Assembly (NCBI RefSeq): GCF_022712275.1
Contig: NZ_JALAGU010000050.1
Location: forward strand, 25,464-89,463
DNA length: 64,000 nt
Direction: 5' to 3'
Source: Corynebacterium sp.
GTDB lineage: Bacteria > Actinomycetota > Actinomycetes > Mycobacteriales > Mycobacteriaceae
The translations under genes were made by a program, and so were the position numbers. Positions 35,416 to 43,593 of the stretch are shown here, piece by piece; the first letter of the stretch is position 1, and every line of letters begins with the position of its first letter. The notes beneath the pieces were generated by a model. The model saw only the letters and a list, made by a program, of their open reading frames with translations. It did no database searches and was not told the origin of the DNA.

Positions 35416-37085
35416 GAGGTCGCCTCAACCAGCGTGCCGGGATTCATGATCCCCGCCGGATCGAGCCGCTGTTTCACGGCCTGCAGGACGGCCACACCCA
35501 GCTCCCCGATCTCGGCGTTCATGAAGGGGCGGTGGTCGTTGCCGACGGCGTGGTGGTGGGTGACGGTGCCGCCGCTCTCGGTCAGCGCGCGGGTGACGGC
35601 GGTCTTCGCGGCGCGCCACTGCGCCACCGGATCACCCTGCTGCGCTGCGACGATGGTGAAGTACAGCGAGCAGCCCTCGGCGTAGACGTGGGAGACGTGG
35701 CACATGATCAGCGCCATCGTCCCCGACGGGTTCAGGGACGACGCCAGCGCCTCCCCGACGGCTCTCTTCAGCCGGGGGACGTTCGCCCAGTCGGTGGCGG
35801 TCTCAAGGGTCTCGCACAGCGCACCGGCGTCCAGCAGGGAGTCGCGGAGCACGGGGGCGTTGAAGCGTCCCTGCTCCCAGTGGCGTGCCGGGTCCTCGCC
35901 GACGCTCGTCGCACCGTGCGCGAGCAGCAGGTCACGGGTCTCGGAGTGGCGGGACGCCGCGTGCTCGGGCATCCCCTCGAACATGGTGATGCACATGCAG
36001 CCGGGCGGGGCCTGGGTCTCGCCGGCCTTGTCGCCGGAGGAGAGGTTGATGGAGGACTCGATCTCGTCGGAGAGCCGGATGACGGTAGGCCCGGTGCCGG
36101 TCTGTTTGACGGCGCGCAGCGCGGCGACGCCGGTCGCGAAGTCGGGGAAGGTGAAGGCCTCGTAGCGCTTGACCTGCGGCACCGGATGGACGCGCAGCCG
36201 GACGGACGTCACCACGCCGAAGGCCCCCTCCGACCCCATGACCAGTTCGCGCAGGTCCGGACCTGCCGCGGATGCCGGGGACGCCTGGCCCACCGTCATG
36301 ATCCCCGACGGGGTGACCAGGGTCAGTTCGCGGACCATGTCGTCGAACCGGCCGTACCCTGCGGAGTTCTGTCCCGAGGAGCGGGTGACCGCGTACCCGC
36401 CGATCGTGGCGTAGGGGAAGGACTGCGGGTAGTGGCCGATCTGCAGGCCGTGCTCGGCGAGCTTGAGCTCGGCGGCGGGGCCGGAGAGTCCGGCGCCGAA
36501 GGTGGCGAGACCGGAGACCGGGTCGACGTCGCTGAGGGTGTCGAAGCGGGCGAGGTCGAGGCTGACGACACCGGCGTACCCGTGGCCTCCGTCCTCATGG
36601 AAGGGGGTGAGCCCGCCGACGACGGAGGTGCCGCCGCCGAAGGGCACGACAGCGATGCTGTGCTCCGTGCAGTACTGCAGCACCTTGAGGACCTCGTCAT
36701 CGGTGCCCGGGGCGATGACGGCGTCCGGCGCGGAGATCTCCTGCCCCGCTGCGCCGGCCCGCCATTCCAGCAGGTCGAGGGAGGACTTGCCGCGGGACCG
36801 CGGGGCGCGCTGGGCGTCCTCGGTGGTGAGGTGGTCCGCGCCGACGATGTCGGCGAGGGCGGTGAGGTCACCCGCGTCCAGCCGGACCGGGGTGAGCCGG
36901 ATGTCTGCGACGGCCACGTCCTTCGCGGCGGTGCCGCCGCCCCCGGTGACGCCCATGAGCTTGGCGAGCATTTTCCGGGTCGAGTCCCCCAGCGGTTTCG
37001 CCTCCTCCACAGCCCCCCAGAGGTTGAACTTCATCGGCGGCAGCGAGACGCCGGCGGAAGTGCCGGTCACAGCATCGTTGGTCAT
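35412..37085 (-). CDS. FAD-linked oxidase, alkyl-DHAP-synthase-like
   Basis: A VAO/PCMH-fold flavoprotein of 557 residues. The FAD-binding domain (about 120-290) shows VVPFGGGTSVVGGLTP and the conserved GHYPQSFPYATIGGYAVTRSSGQNSAGYG, split by a loop. The C-terminal cap has HVSHVYAEGCSLYFTIV, HHHAVGNDHRPFM and LKQRLDPAGIMNPG as KQRLDPAGIMNPGTL, as in alkyldihydroxyacetonephosphate synthases and D-lactate/glycolate oxidases. TAGGCT (37099-37094) 8 nt before the ATG supports this start. It is translationally coupled to the lipid kinase, so a glycerolipid or glycerol-phosphate substrate is a fair guess, not proven. Confidence 0.85.
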   Translation of the reverse strand: MTNDAVTGTSAGVSLPPMKFNLWGAVEEAKPLGDSTRKMLAKLMGVTGGGGTAAKDVAVADIRLTPVRLDAGDLTALADIVGADHLTTEDAQRAPRSRGKSSLDLLEWRAGAAGQEISAPDAVIAPGTDDEVLKVLQYCTEHSIAVVPFGGGTSVVGGLTPFHEDGGHGYAGVVSLDLARFDTLSDVDPVSGLATFGAGLSGPAAELKLAEHGLQIGHYPQSFPYATIGGYAVTRSSGQNSAGYGRFDDMVRELTLVTPSGIMTVGQASPASAAGPDLRELVMGSEGAFGVVTSVRLRVHPVPQVKRYEAFTFPDFATGVAALRAVKQTGTGPTVIRLSDEIESSINLSSGDKAGETQAPPGCMCITMFEGMPEHAASRHSETRDLLLAHGATSVGEDPARHWEQGRFNAPVLRDSLLDAGALCETLETATDWANVPRLKRAVGEALASSLNPSGTMALIMCHVSHVYAEGCSLYFTIVAAQQGDPVAQWRAAKTAVTRALTESGGTVTHHHAVGNDHRPFMNAEIGELGVAVLQAVKQRLDPAGIMNPGTLVEATS

Positions 37086-37093
37086 GGCTGTGC

Positions 37094-37099
37094 AGCCTA
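37094..37099 (-). promoter_or_regulatory. -10 box (TAGGCT) of a leaderless promoter for FAD oxidase-DagK
   Basis: Minus-strand TAGGCT 8 nt before the ATG at 37085. Confidence 0.45.
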
Positions 37100-37283
37100 C
37101 CGGCGTGCCGGACGCCGCGGGCCCGGTTCGGCGAAGGTCCGGGGACGGTCCCGGGGAAGCGCGACTCACCACCCGCCTTACCACCTGTCTTCACACCTGC
37201 TAAGTGGGGTGGTAGGTCCGGTGGCGTGCGAGACGCCGGTCGTCCGGTGAGTCCAACCTCCCCCGCGGCGTCCGCCCGGCACT

Positions 37284-37289
37284 TATGCT
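37284..37289 (+). promoter_or_regulatory. -10 box (TATGCT) of a leaderless promoter for glpD
   Basis: TATGCT 7 nt before the ATG at 37297; it makes the earlier in-frame ATG at 37285, which lies inside the box, unlikely as start. Confidence 0.5.
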
Positions 37290-37296
37290 CGACATC

Positions 37297-39000
37297 ATGC
37301 CGCATTTCGACGCCACCGCCGCCCGTCTGCACGCCGCCCGCCGGGCCCATGACCTCGCGGAGCTGCAGGCCCGTTCCGCCAACGCCGCCCAAGGCCCGGA
37401 ACGGGTGGATGTCCTGGTCATCGGTGGTGGCGTGACCGGTGCGGGTATCGCGTTGGATGCCGCGACACGTGGTCTCGACGTCCTCCTCGTCGACGCCCAC
37501 GACCTCGCCTTCGGCACCTCACGCTGGTCCTCGAAGCTCGCCCACGGCGGCCTGCGCTACCTCGCCAGCGGCCACGTCGGTATCGCGAAGCGTTCGGCAC
37601 GGGAACGGGGCATCCTCATGGAGTCCACCGCACCTCACCTCACCCGCACGCTCCCGCAGGTCACCCCGGTCCAGGACCGCTACCCGCTGCCGGTGAACAT
37701 CCTGTCCCGCCTCGGCTTCCTCGGCGGCGACATCCTGCGCGTCCTCGCCGGCACCTCCGGGAAGACCCTGCCGCGCTCCCGCACCGTGTCGAAGAAGAAG
37801 GTCATCGGGCTCTGCCCGGCGGTCGAGACCTCTGACCTGCGTTTCGGCTACGTCAACAATGACGGGCAGCTGGTCGACGACGCCCGCCTCGTCACCGCCC
37901 TGGCCCGCACCGCCGCCGGCTACGGCGCCCGCATCCTCACCTACACCCGCGCCACCGACATCGTCGCGGACGGCACCGGCGGACGCGTCACCCTCAGCGA
38001 TACTCTCGACACCTCCGGCACCAGCGGTACCGGCGGCACCGGCGCGGCCGACGGCATCCCGTTCCAGGTCGAGGCGGGCGTCATCGTCAACGCCACCGGC
38101 GTCTGGGCCGGCGATATGGAGCCCCAGGTGAAGATCCGCCCCTCGCGCGGCACCCACCTGGTCATCGACGCCGACAAAGTCGGCAACCCGACCGGCGCGT
38201 TGACCGTCCCGGTCCCCGGCCACGGCACCCGGTTCTGCTTCATCCTCCCCGAGCAGCTCGGCCGCTGCTACGTCGGCATCACCGACGAGGACTACGGCTC
38301 CGACGTGATCCCGGACGTGCCCGAGGTGCCGGACTCCGATGTCCGCTTCATCCTCGACGTCGTCAACCAGGCTCTCGCCGTCGATCTGACCCCCGGCGAC
38401 GTCCTCGGCGCCTTCGCCGGGCTGCGTCCGCTGGTGCAGTTCACCGAGGACGCCGACTCCTCCACCGCCGACCTCTCCCGTGAACACATCATCCTGCGCG
38501 GGAAGGACGCCTCGGGCGGCGGCGATACCGCGTGCAATCTCGTCACCGTCACCGGCGGCAAGCTCACCGAGTACCGGCTGATGGCGGAGCAGACGGTGGA
38601 CCTCGTGGCGTCCATCCTCGCTGACTCGGGCATCCACGCTGGACCGTGTGTCACCGAGAACACCCCGCTGATCGGCGCGCCCGGCTCCGATGCGGCCGTC
38701 GGCATCTCGCCGGCGGATGTCGCCGGACTGCCGGCCTCACTGGTCGACCGGTTCGGGTTCGAGGCCCCGGCGGTGGTCGCCGGCGCCACCGTCGGATGCC
38801 CACTGGAGTCTGTCGGGCCCACCCGCGACATCGACGTGACCCGCGCCGAGTTCGAGTTCCATGTCACCCATGAGGGGGCGCTGACCGTCGACGATCTGCT
38901 GGACCGGCGTACCCGGATCGGCCTGGTGGACGGCGACCGGGCGGCCGCGGAGCAGACCGCCCGGGAGATCCTCGACGAGGTCCTGCCGACGCTGGTCTGA
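37297..39000 (+). CDS. glpD: Glycerol-3-phosphate dehydrogenase, FAD-dependent
   Basis: Membrane-associated flavoprotein that oxidises glycerol-3-phosphate to DHAP and reduces menaquinone. 567 residues. The FAD motif is DVLVIGGGVTGAGIALDAATRG; then FAFGTSRWSSKLAHGGLRYL as the typical SSRSTKLVHGGLRYL-like segment, ATGVWAGDMEPQ and LVTVTGGKLTEYRLMAE. A Gly/Thr/Ser-rich stretch near residue 240 is an insert with low complexity. Divergent from the FAD oxidase-DagK operon with about 210 bp between, consistent with a glycerolipid locus. Confidence 0.94.
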   Translation: MPHFDATAARLHAARRAHDLAELQARSANAAQGPERVDVLVIGGGVTGAGIALDAATRGLDVLLVDAHDLAFGTSRWSSKLAHGGLRYLASGHVGIAKRSARERGILMESTAPHLTRTLPQVTPVQDRYPLPVNILSRLGFLGGDILRVLAGTSGKTLPRSRTVSKKKVIGLCPAVETSDLRFGYVNNDGQLVDDARLVTALARTAAGYGARILTYTRATDIVADGTGGRVTLSDTLDTSGTSGTGGTGAADGIPFQVEAGVIVNATGVWAGDMEPQVKIRPSRGTHLVIDADKVGNPTGALTVPVPGHGTRFCFILPEQLGRCYVGITDEDYGSDVIPDVPEVPDSDVRFILDVVNQALAVDLTPGDVLGAFAGLRPLVQFTEDADSSTADLSREHIILRGKDASGGGDTACNLVTVTGGKLTEYRLMAEQTVDLVASILADSGIHAGPCVTENTPLIGAPGSDAAVGISPADVAGLPASLVDRFGFEAPAVVAGATVGCPLESVGPTRDIDVTRAEFEFHVTHEGALTVDDLLDRRTRIGLVDGDRAAAEQTAREILDEVLPTLV

Positions 39001-39031
39001 GCCGCATCTGAACCGACCCGCCGTCCTGCGG

Positions 39032-39037
39032 CATACT
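39032..39037 (+). promoter_or_regulatory. -10 box (CATACT) of a leaderless promoter
   Basis: CATACT 7 nt before the ATG at 39045. Confidence 0.4.
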
Positions 39038-39044
39038 GGACCCC

Positions 39045-39710
39045 ATGATCACCAGCTGGACCGAGGTCACTGACCGGAATCCGGATCATTCGCGCAACTA
39101 CATCGCGCGGTGGGAATCCTTCGAGGCACAGGGCCGGGACATCAACGGGGAAGCACGCCTCATCGACGCCCTGGCGTCCGACGGAGACCGGATCCTCGAC
39201 GCCGGGGCGGGCACCGGGCGCCTTGCCGGCTACCTTGCCGCCAGGAACGCCGCGACCGGGAACACAGGGCGCAACCTGCAGCTCACCGGCGTGGACATCG
39301 ACCCTGCCCTCGTCGACTACGCCCGTGGACGCTACCCCGGCGTCGACTGGCACACCGGCGACCTCTCCGTGGACGCCGAGGTCCCGGCCGGCCCTTTCGA
39401 CCTCATCGTCTCGGCCGGCAACGTGCTGGCCTTCATCCCGGACCCGGCGCATCGCGCCGCCCTCGGCGTCCTGAAGAAGCGTCTGGCCCCGGGAGGACGC
39501 CTCGTCGTCGGGTTCGGACTCGACCGCGGTCGCGACCACACCGCCTTCAGTGAGGACGCCGCGGCGGTCGGGCTGCGGATCAGCCAGGAGTACAGTTCCT
39601 GGGATCTGCGACCCCGTGCCGGTGGTGCCGGTGGTGCCGGTGGTGCCGACGCTGCACCGGACGCCGGATTCCTCGTCGCGATCCTTGAACCGGAGGTGCC
39701 CCATGAATGA
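39045..39710 (+). CDS. Class I SAM-dependent methyltransferase
   Basis: A Rossmann-fold methyltransferase of 221 residues. Motif I is ILDAGAGTGRLAGYLAA (SAM binding), with VDIDPALVDYARGRYP as motif II and FDLIVSAGNVLAFIPD as motif IV. The N-terminus WTEVTDRNPDHSRNYIARWESFEAQGRDI is shared by a group of uncharacterised actinobacterial methyltransferases. Substrate unknown. Its end overlaps the next gene by 8 nt, so the pair is probably an operon. A Gly-Gly-Ala repeat (GGAGGAGGADA) lies near the C-terminus. Confidence 0.85.
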   Translation: MITSWTEVTDRNPDHSRNYIARWESFEAQGRDINGEARLIDALASDGDRILDAGAGTGRLAGYLAARNAATGNTGRNLQLTGVDIDPALVDYARGRYPGVDWHTGDLSVDAEVPAGPFDLIVSAGNVLAFIPDPAHRAALGVLKKRLAPGGRLVVGFGLDRGRDHTAFSEDAAAVGLRISQEYSSWDLRPRAGGAGGAGGADAAPDAGFLVAILEPEVPHE

Positions 39711-40431
39711 GTCGGATAGCGGCGCCGGCAGTGCCGGTAACGCCGGCAGCGCTGTTGCCCAGGTCGTGTTCCGCCACGACCCGACCAGCAGTCCCCAGTG
39801 GTCCTACTACGGGATCAACGCCCCGCTGGCCGGGACCGCCGCGAAACTCTCGGAGGCGAAGTTCGCCGCCACCCAGGACCTGCAGTTCCTCTCGGGTGAG
39901 GCGAAACCCGAGATGCGCAGCTACGCAGAATGGGCGGTCGAGCAGGAGACCGAACCCGAGGCGATGCTGACCCCCGGCGCCCCGATGTTCGTGCGCACCC
40001 TGCAGGACGACGACACGAATCAGCGGCTCCACCGGCAGAATCTCGCCCAGGCCTACCTCGAGGGCATCCGTGCCACCCCGGAGATCCGCACCTCCCTGCC
40101 GGAGCTCGTCGGTGAAGACACCGCCGACGGGGCGGAGGGTCCGGCGGACGTCATCCTCGTGACCCTGTTCCCCGATGATCTGCTGGGGGACGCCCTGCTC
40201 AATCTCACCGCGCAGGACACCGTCGTCTTCTGCCTGCCGGACGGGGACTCCCTGAGTTTCCTGCCGGTCCACGGCGACGAGGTCTGGCCCACTGAGGGCC
40301 CGGGTATGCTCGAGTCGATGGGGCTCGACGAGTTCGCGACGGTGCACGACCTCATGTCAGTCAGTGACGAGGGGGACGACGGGGACAGCGGAGACAGCGG
40401 AGACAGCGGGGACAGCGGGGACGCCGTGTGA
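39703..40431 (+). CDS. DUF5926-like / unknown cytoplasmic protein with acidic repeat tail
   Basis: I do not recognise a firm family. The 242-residue protein has no membrane segment. Middle blocks include DPTSSPQWSYYGINAPLAGTA, a helical region (LHRQNLAQAYLEGIRATPEIR) and PADVILVTLFPDDLLGDALLNLTAQDTVVFCLPDG, which looks like a small alpha/beta core. The tail is a GDSGDSGDSGDSGD repeat encoded by near-identical 9-mers. CGGAGG about 6 nt before the ATG fixes the start. Overlap with the methyltransferase suggests joint function. Confidence 0.7.
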   Translation: MNESDSGAGSAGNAGSAVAQVVFRHDPTSSPQWSYYGINAPLAGTAAKLSEAKFAATQDLQFLSGEAKPEMRSYAEWAVEQETEPEAMLTPGAPMFVRTLQDDDTNQRLHRQNLAQAYLEGIRATPEIRTSLPELVGEDTADGAEGPADVILVTLFPDDLLGDALLNLTAQDTVVFCLPDGDSLSFLPVHGDEVWPTEGPGMLESMGLDEFATVHDLMSVSDEGDDGDSGDSGDSGDSGDAV

Positions 40432-40466
40432 CCGGTGGTGCGCTTGATCACAGAGGTGTGGGCGGC

Positions 40467-40472
40467 AATACT
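40467..40472 (+). promoter_or_regulatory. -10 box (AATACT) of a leaderless promoter
   Basis: AATACT 7 nt before the ATG at 40480. Confidence 0.4.
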
Positions 40473-40479
40473 GTTGTCC

Positions 40480-40884
40480 ATGACTTCCTCCTCGCGCACC
40501 ACCACCGTCTCCCCTGCCGCCGGTCGTCACCGTGCACGCCCGGCCCGCACCCACTCCCCGATGCGTCATCGTCTCGCCGCTGTCGCCGCCGCCTCCGGCC
40601 TGGCCGCGGCCGGTCTGACGGGTGTCGCCTCCGCTGCTGACCTGCCTGCCCCCTTCTCCTCCTCCGGGGCCTCCTCCGACGCCGCGGGTGCGGCGTCCGC
40701 AGAGGGCGCCACCGGCAACACCACGATCGACGGCCTGCTCACCATGGTCGTCGGCTCCGTCCCCGAGACCGACGTCCTCGGCTCCCTTATCTCCACCGCC
40801 GGGTCCCTGGGCACCGGTAGCCTCGCCGCCGGTTCCTGGGAGGGCCTGCCGCTCTCCTCGACCCTCGGCGACCTCGCCGAATAG
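40480..40884 (+). CDS. Small secreted protein, unknown
   Basis: A 134-residue protein with a long basic N-region (RHRARPARTHSPMRHR), a hydrophobic core AAVAAASGLAAAGLTGVASA and a likely signal-peptidase site after ASAADLPA. The mature part is about 80 residues, Ser/Gly/Ala-rich with no cysteine. The ATG at 40564 would give a shorter and more typical signal peptide, but the -10 box supports 40480. Such short Ser/Ala-rich exported proteins are common in corynebacteria; function unknown. It converges on the first acyltransferase gene with 13 bp between stops. Confidence 0.6.
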   Translation: MTSSSRTTTVSPAAGRHRARPARTHSPMRHRLAAVAAASGLAAAGLTGVASAADLPAPFSSSGASSDAAGAASAEGATGNTTIDGLLTMVVGSVPETDVLGSLISTAGSLGTGSLAAGSWEGLPLSSTLGDLAE

Positions 40885-40897
40885 GACCGGGCACCCG

Positions 40898-43486
40898 CTA
40901 GTAGCCGTAGCCTCCGCCGCCGTAGCCGTAACCCCCGCCGTAGCCGTTGGGGTTGTAGTTGAACCCGAAGCCCAGGCCGAAGGTGTTGTCGTCGTAGCCG
41001 TCGCCGTCCATGTCGACGAACGGCGGTGCCACGGGCTCAGGTTCCGGCTCCGGTTCCGGCACGGGGGCTTCTGTCGTGGGCGCCTCCGAGGAGGTGGCGC
41101 CCCGCTCCGCCAGCAGCGAGGGATCGGACTCGACGTAGCCCTTCTCCAGCGGCTTCGCCATCCGGGTCACGTCCTTGGGCGCCGGGAGAGCCGGCTCCGC
41201 ACCGGGTGCACCCTCGACCGGGGCTCCCGATGGCACGGCGGAACCGCTGATGGACCCACCGTCGTACATCTGCCGGTAGATCTCCGGGGCGAGCATCGCC
41301 GCGTAGAGGTTCGTGAAGTGCTGCGCATCGCGGTAGAGCAGGACATTGCCGACCACACCCGGGCACCGGGTCTCAGTGCACACCGCATCGGTGATGTCGA
41401 TCTCCGTGACGTCGAGACCCGCGTAGGCCTCGATGGCCGGGTTCACCGGACTCATCGCCTCCGCCCGGTCGACACCGCAGTCCTTCTCCGGGTTGTCCCG
41501 CTCGTAGTCACCGTCGGCGACACAGACGCGGGCATTGCCCTGGGCACCCGGACGGTCGAGGATCCAGGGGGTGTCGCGGACACCCCAGGTGTGGATCCCG
41601 GCGTCCGACAGTCGCTTGACCATGTCGTGGTACTCCGCGGGCACCTGGTCCGGACCGTCGCCCTGGATCGTCGTCGGCCGGGTGACGGTCATGAAGACAC
41701 CGTCGGTCGGCGGGTTGTCGAAGATGTAGTCCTGGGCCTTCTGGTCCCATTCCGCACACTCCGGGTAGTCACTGCCGTCCCACTTCGGCAGATCGCCCAT
41801 GCCGAGGACGCAGCCCAGCTTGATGATCGGGATGATCTTGATGTGACGCTGCTTGGCGATGAGGTCGAGGGCCGGCAGGTAGTGCTCGGAGTGGGAACCA
41901 CCGACGAGGTACATGGTGCGGTCGGACTCGACATCGCCGTACTCGCAGGGCTCGTCGTCCTCGTTGAACCACTTCGTGAAGATCAGGTCGGAGTGCTCGA
42001 AGTGGGCGACGCAGCCGTCCTTGAGCGTGTCCGCCATCATCGGCCCGTCATCGATCGGGTCGGGCAGGATCTGGTCGACCTCCGGCACCGGTGCACCGTC
42101 GAGCAGCGCGGCCGGGCCGGGGTACTGCTCCGGGTCGACATCGTCGACCGACAGTGCCTGGGCACGTTCGTCATTGCGTGCCTCGACCCACGGCTGGAAC
42201 GCGAGAACCGCCGCGGTCAGCACGGTGAGGAGTACCGCGGCGCCGGCCTTGACCTTGCCTGAACCCGTACCGAGCGACGGGTAGAGGTAACCGCGGTCGC
42301 CGATGATCCAGGAGCGGACGGGCTTGCGGCCCTGCTGCAGCGGCTTCTCGATGTAGCGGTTCGTCAGCCAGGCAAGCACCAGGGAGACCAGGATGACGCC
42401 GAGGCCGACGGCCAGTCCACGACGGTTGCCGAGGGTGGCGGTGATGCCGCTGAGGCCACCGGCGTTGGTGACCGTGCCGGTGGCGAAGTAGAAGGTCCCC
42501 AGCGTCAGCAGCGGCCAGTGCCACAGGTACAGGCTGTAGGACATCCGGCCCAGGCTCTGGAACGGACGGGTCGACAGCAGTGCCGTGACACCCACCAGGC
42601 CGACCTCCCCGTCCGTGTCGCCCTTGACGGGGTTGCCCGCGAGGATCACCAACGCGGCACCGGCGAGCGGGATGAGCGTCAGCGGGCCGGGGAACTGCGC
42701 CGCGCCGTCGAGGAAGAGACCGGTGCCGATGATCAGCGCCAGGCCGATCAAGCCGGCCGGCCAGCGCACCCACCGGGGCACCGGACGACGCAGCAGGTAG
42801 AACCCGAAGATGCCACCGAGGCCGATCTCCCAGAAGCGGCTCAGCGGCGAGTAGTAGTTCAGGCCCTGGTCGGTGCCGTGCAGGTGGACCGCGTAGACGA
42901 AGGACGCCACGGTGGCGACCATGACCAGCGTCCGCGTGACTCGGCTGCCGGTGGGCTTGCGGAAGACCAGGCTGATGGCACCGACAACGAGAGTGATGAC
43001 CAGCAGTGAGCCGAGGTAGACCTGCAGCTGCGCCGACATCGACCAGATGTGCTGGTAGAGGCTGACATCCGTGCCGATCGCCGAATAGTCCTGCCCTTCG
43101 GACGCCAGGTTGAGGTTCTGGAAGTACAGGAGGGACGCCACGGCGTCCTGCCCGGCATGCGCCCAGCGGACCTGCGCGTACACCGCGACCGCAGCCGCAA
43201 GGGTGACGGCGACAACCACCACCAGGGCCGGATAGAGGCGCCGGAAGATCCGGAGGAACGACTGCACGATCGTCAGACCGCGCGGGTCCAGCGCATTGCG
43301 GATCTGCGGGCCGAAGAAGAAGATACCGCCGATGAGCAGGAACACGTCCACACCGGAGGACACCCGGCCGACGAACACATGGAAGATCACCACGAGGGCG
43401 ATAGCGAGCCCCCGGAGACCGTCGATGTCGTGGCGGTGCGTCAGCGTGCGGCGTGGAGGCACCGGCGGATCAGAGGGTTCTTTCAT
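40898..43486 (-). CDS. Acyltransferase-3/SGNH fusion membrane protein, copy A
   Basis: An 862-residue OafA/OatA-like protein. Residues 1-400 form the acyltransferase-3 membrane domain of about ten helices (HDIDGLRGLAIALVVIFHVF, GVDVFLLIGGIFFFGPQI), which moves acyl groups across the membrane. Residues 480-780 form an extracellular SGNH domain with YLVGGSHSEHYLPALD for the Ser and YRDAQHFTNLYA for the DxxH. The tail after about 835 is Gly/Tyr/Asn-rich and unusual (FGFGFNYNPNGYGGG). Target may be a cell-wall sugar, mycolate or peptidoglycan. TAGGCT (43503-43498) lies 11 nt before the ATG. Confidence 0.88.
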   Translation of the reverse strand: MKEPSDPPVPPRRTLTHRHDIDGLRGLAIALVVIFHVFVGRVSSGVDVFLLIGGIFFFGPQIRNALDPRGLTIVQSFLRIFRRLYPALVVVVAVTLAAAVAVYAQVRWAHAGQDAVASLLYFQNLNLASEGQDYSAIGTDVSLYQHIWSMSAQLQVYLGSLLVITLVVGAISLVFRKPTGSRVTRTLVMVATVASFVYAVHLHGTDQGLNYYSPLSRFWEIGLGGIFGFYLLRRPVPRWVRWPAGLIGLALIIGTGLFLDGAAQFPGPLTLIPLAGAALVILAGNPVKGDTDGEVGLVGVTALLSTRPFQSLGRMSYSLYLWHWPLLTLGTFYFATGTVTNAGGLSGITATLGNRRGLAVGLGVILVSLVLAWLTNRYIEKPLQQGRKPVRSWIIGDRGYLYPSLGTGSGKVKAGAAVLLTVLTAAVLAFQPWVEARNDERAQALSVDDVDPEQYPGPAALLDGAPVPEVDQILPDPIDDGPMMADTLKDGCVAHFEHSDLIFTKWFNEDDEPCEYGDVESDRTMYLVGGSHSEHYLPALDLIAKQRHIKIIPIIKLGCVLGMGDLPKWDGSDYPECAEWDQKAQDYIFDNPPTDGVFMTVTRPTTIQGDGPDQVPAEYHDMVKRLSDAGIHTWGVRDTPWILDRPGAQGNARVCVADGDYERDNPEKDCGVDRAEAMSPVNPAIEAYAGLDVTEIDITDAVCTETRCPGVVGNVLLYRDAQHFTNLYAAMLAPEIYRQMYDGGSISGSAVPSGAPVEGAPGAEPALPAPKDVTRMAKPLEKGYVESDPSLLAERGATSSEAPTTEAPVPEPEPEPEPVAPPFVDMDGDGYDDNTFGLGFGFNYNPNGYGGGYGYGGGGYGY

Positions 43487-43593
43487 GGCGGATAGACAGC
43501 CTACCGGGTCCGGTGCCTATCGCCGCAATGCGGCGCGCCGTTACACGGGAACCGGGGGACCTCCCGACAGAGGCCTGGCCGCTGATCCGACCG

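Noticed and set aside
37285..37296. First ATG of the glpD frame.
   Set aside because: It lies inside the -10 box, so it would not be on the mRNA; the next ATG at 37297 fits.
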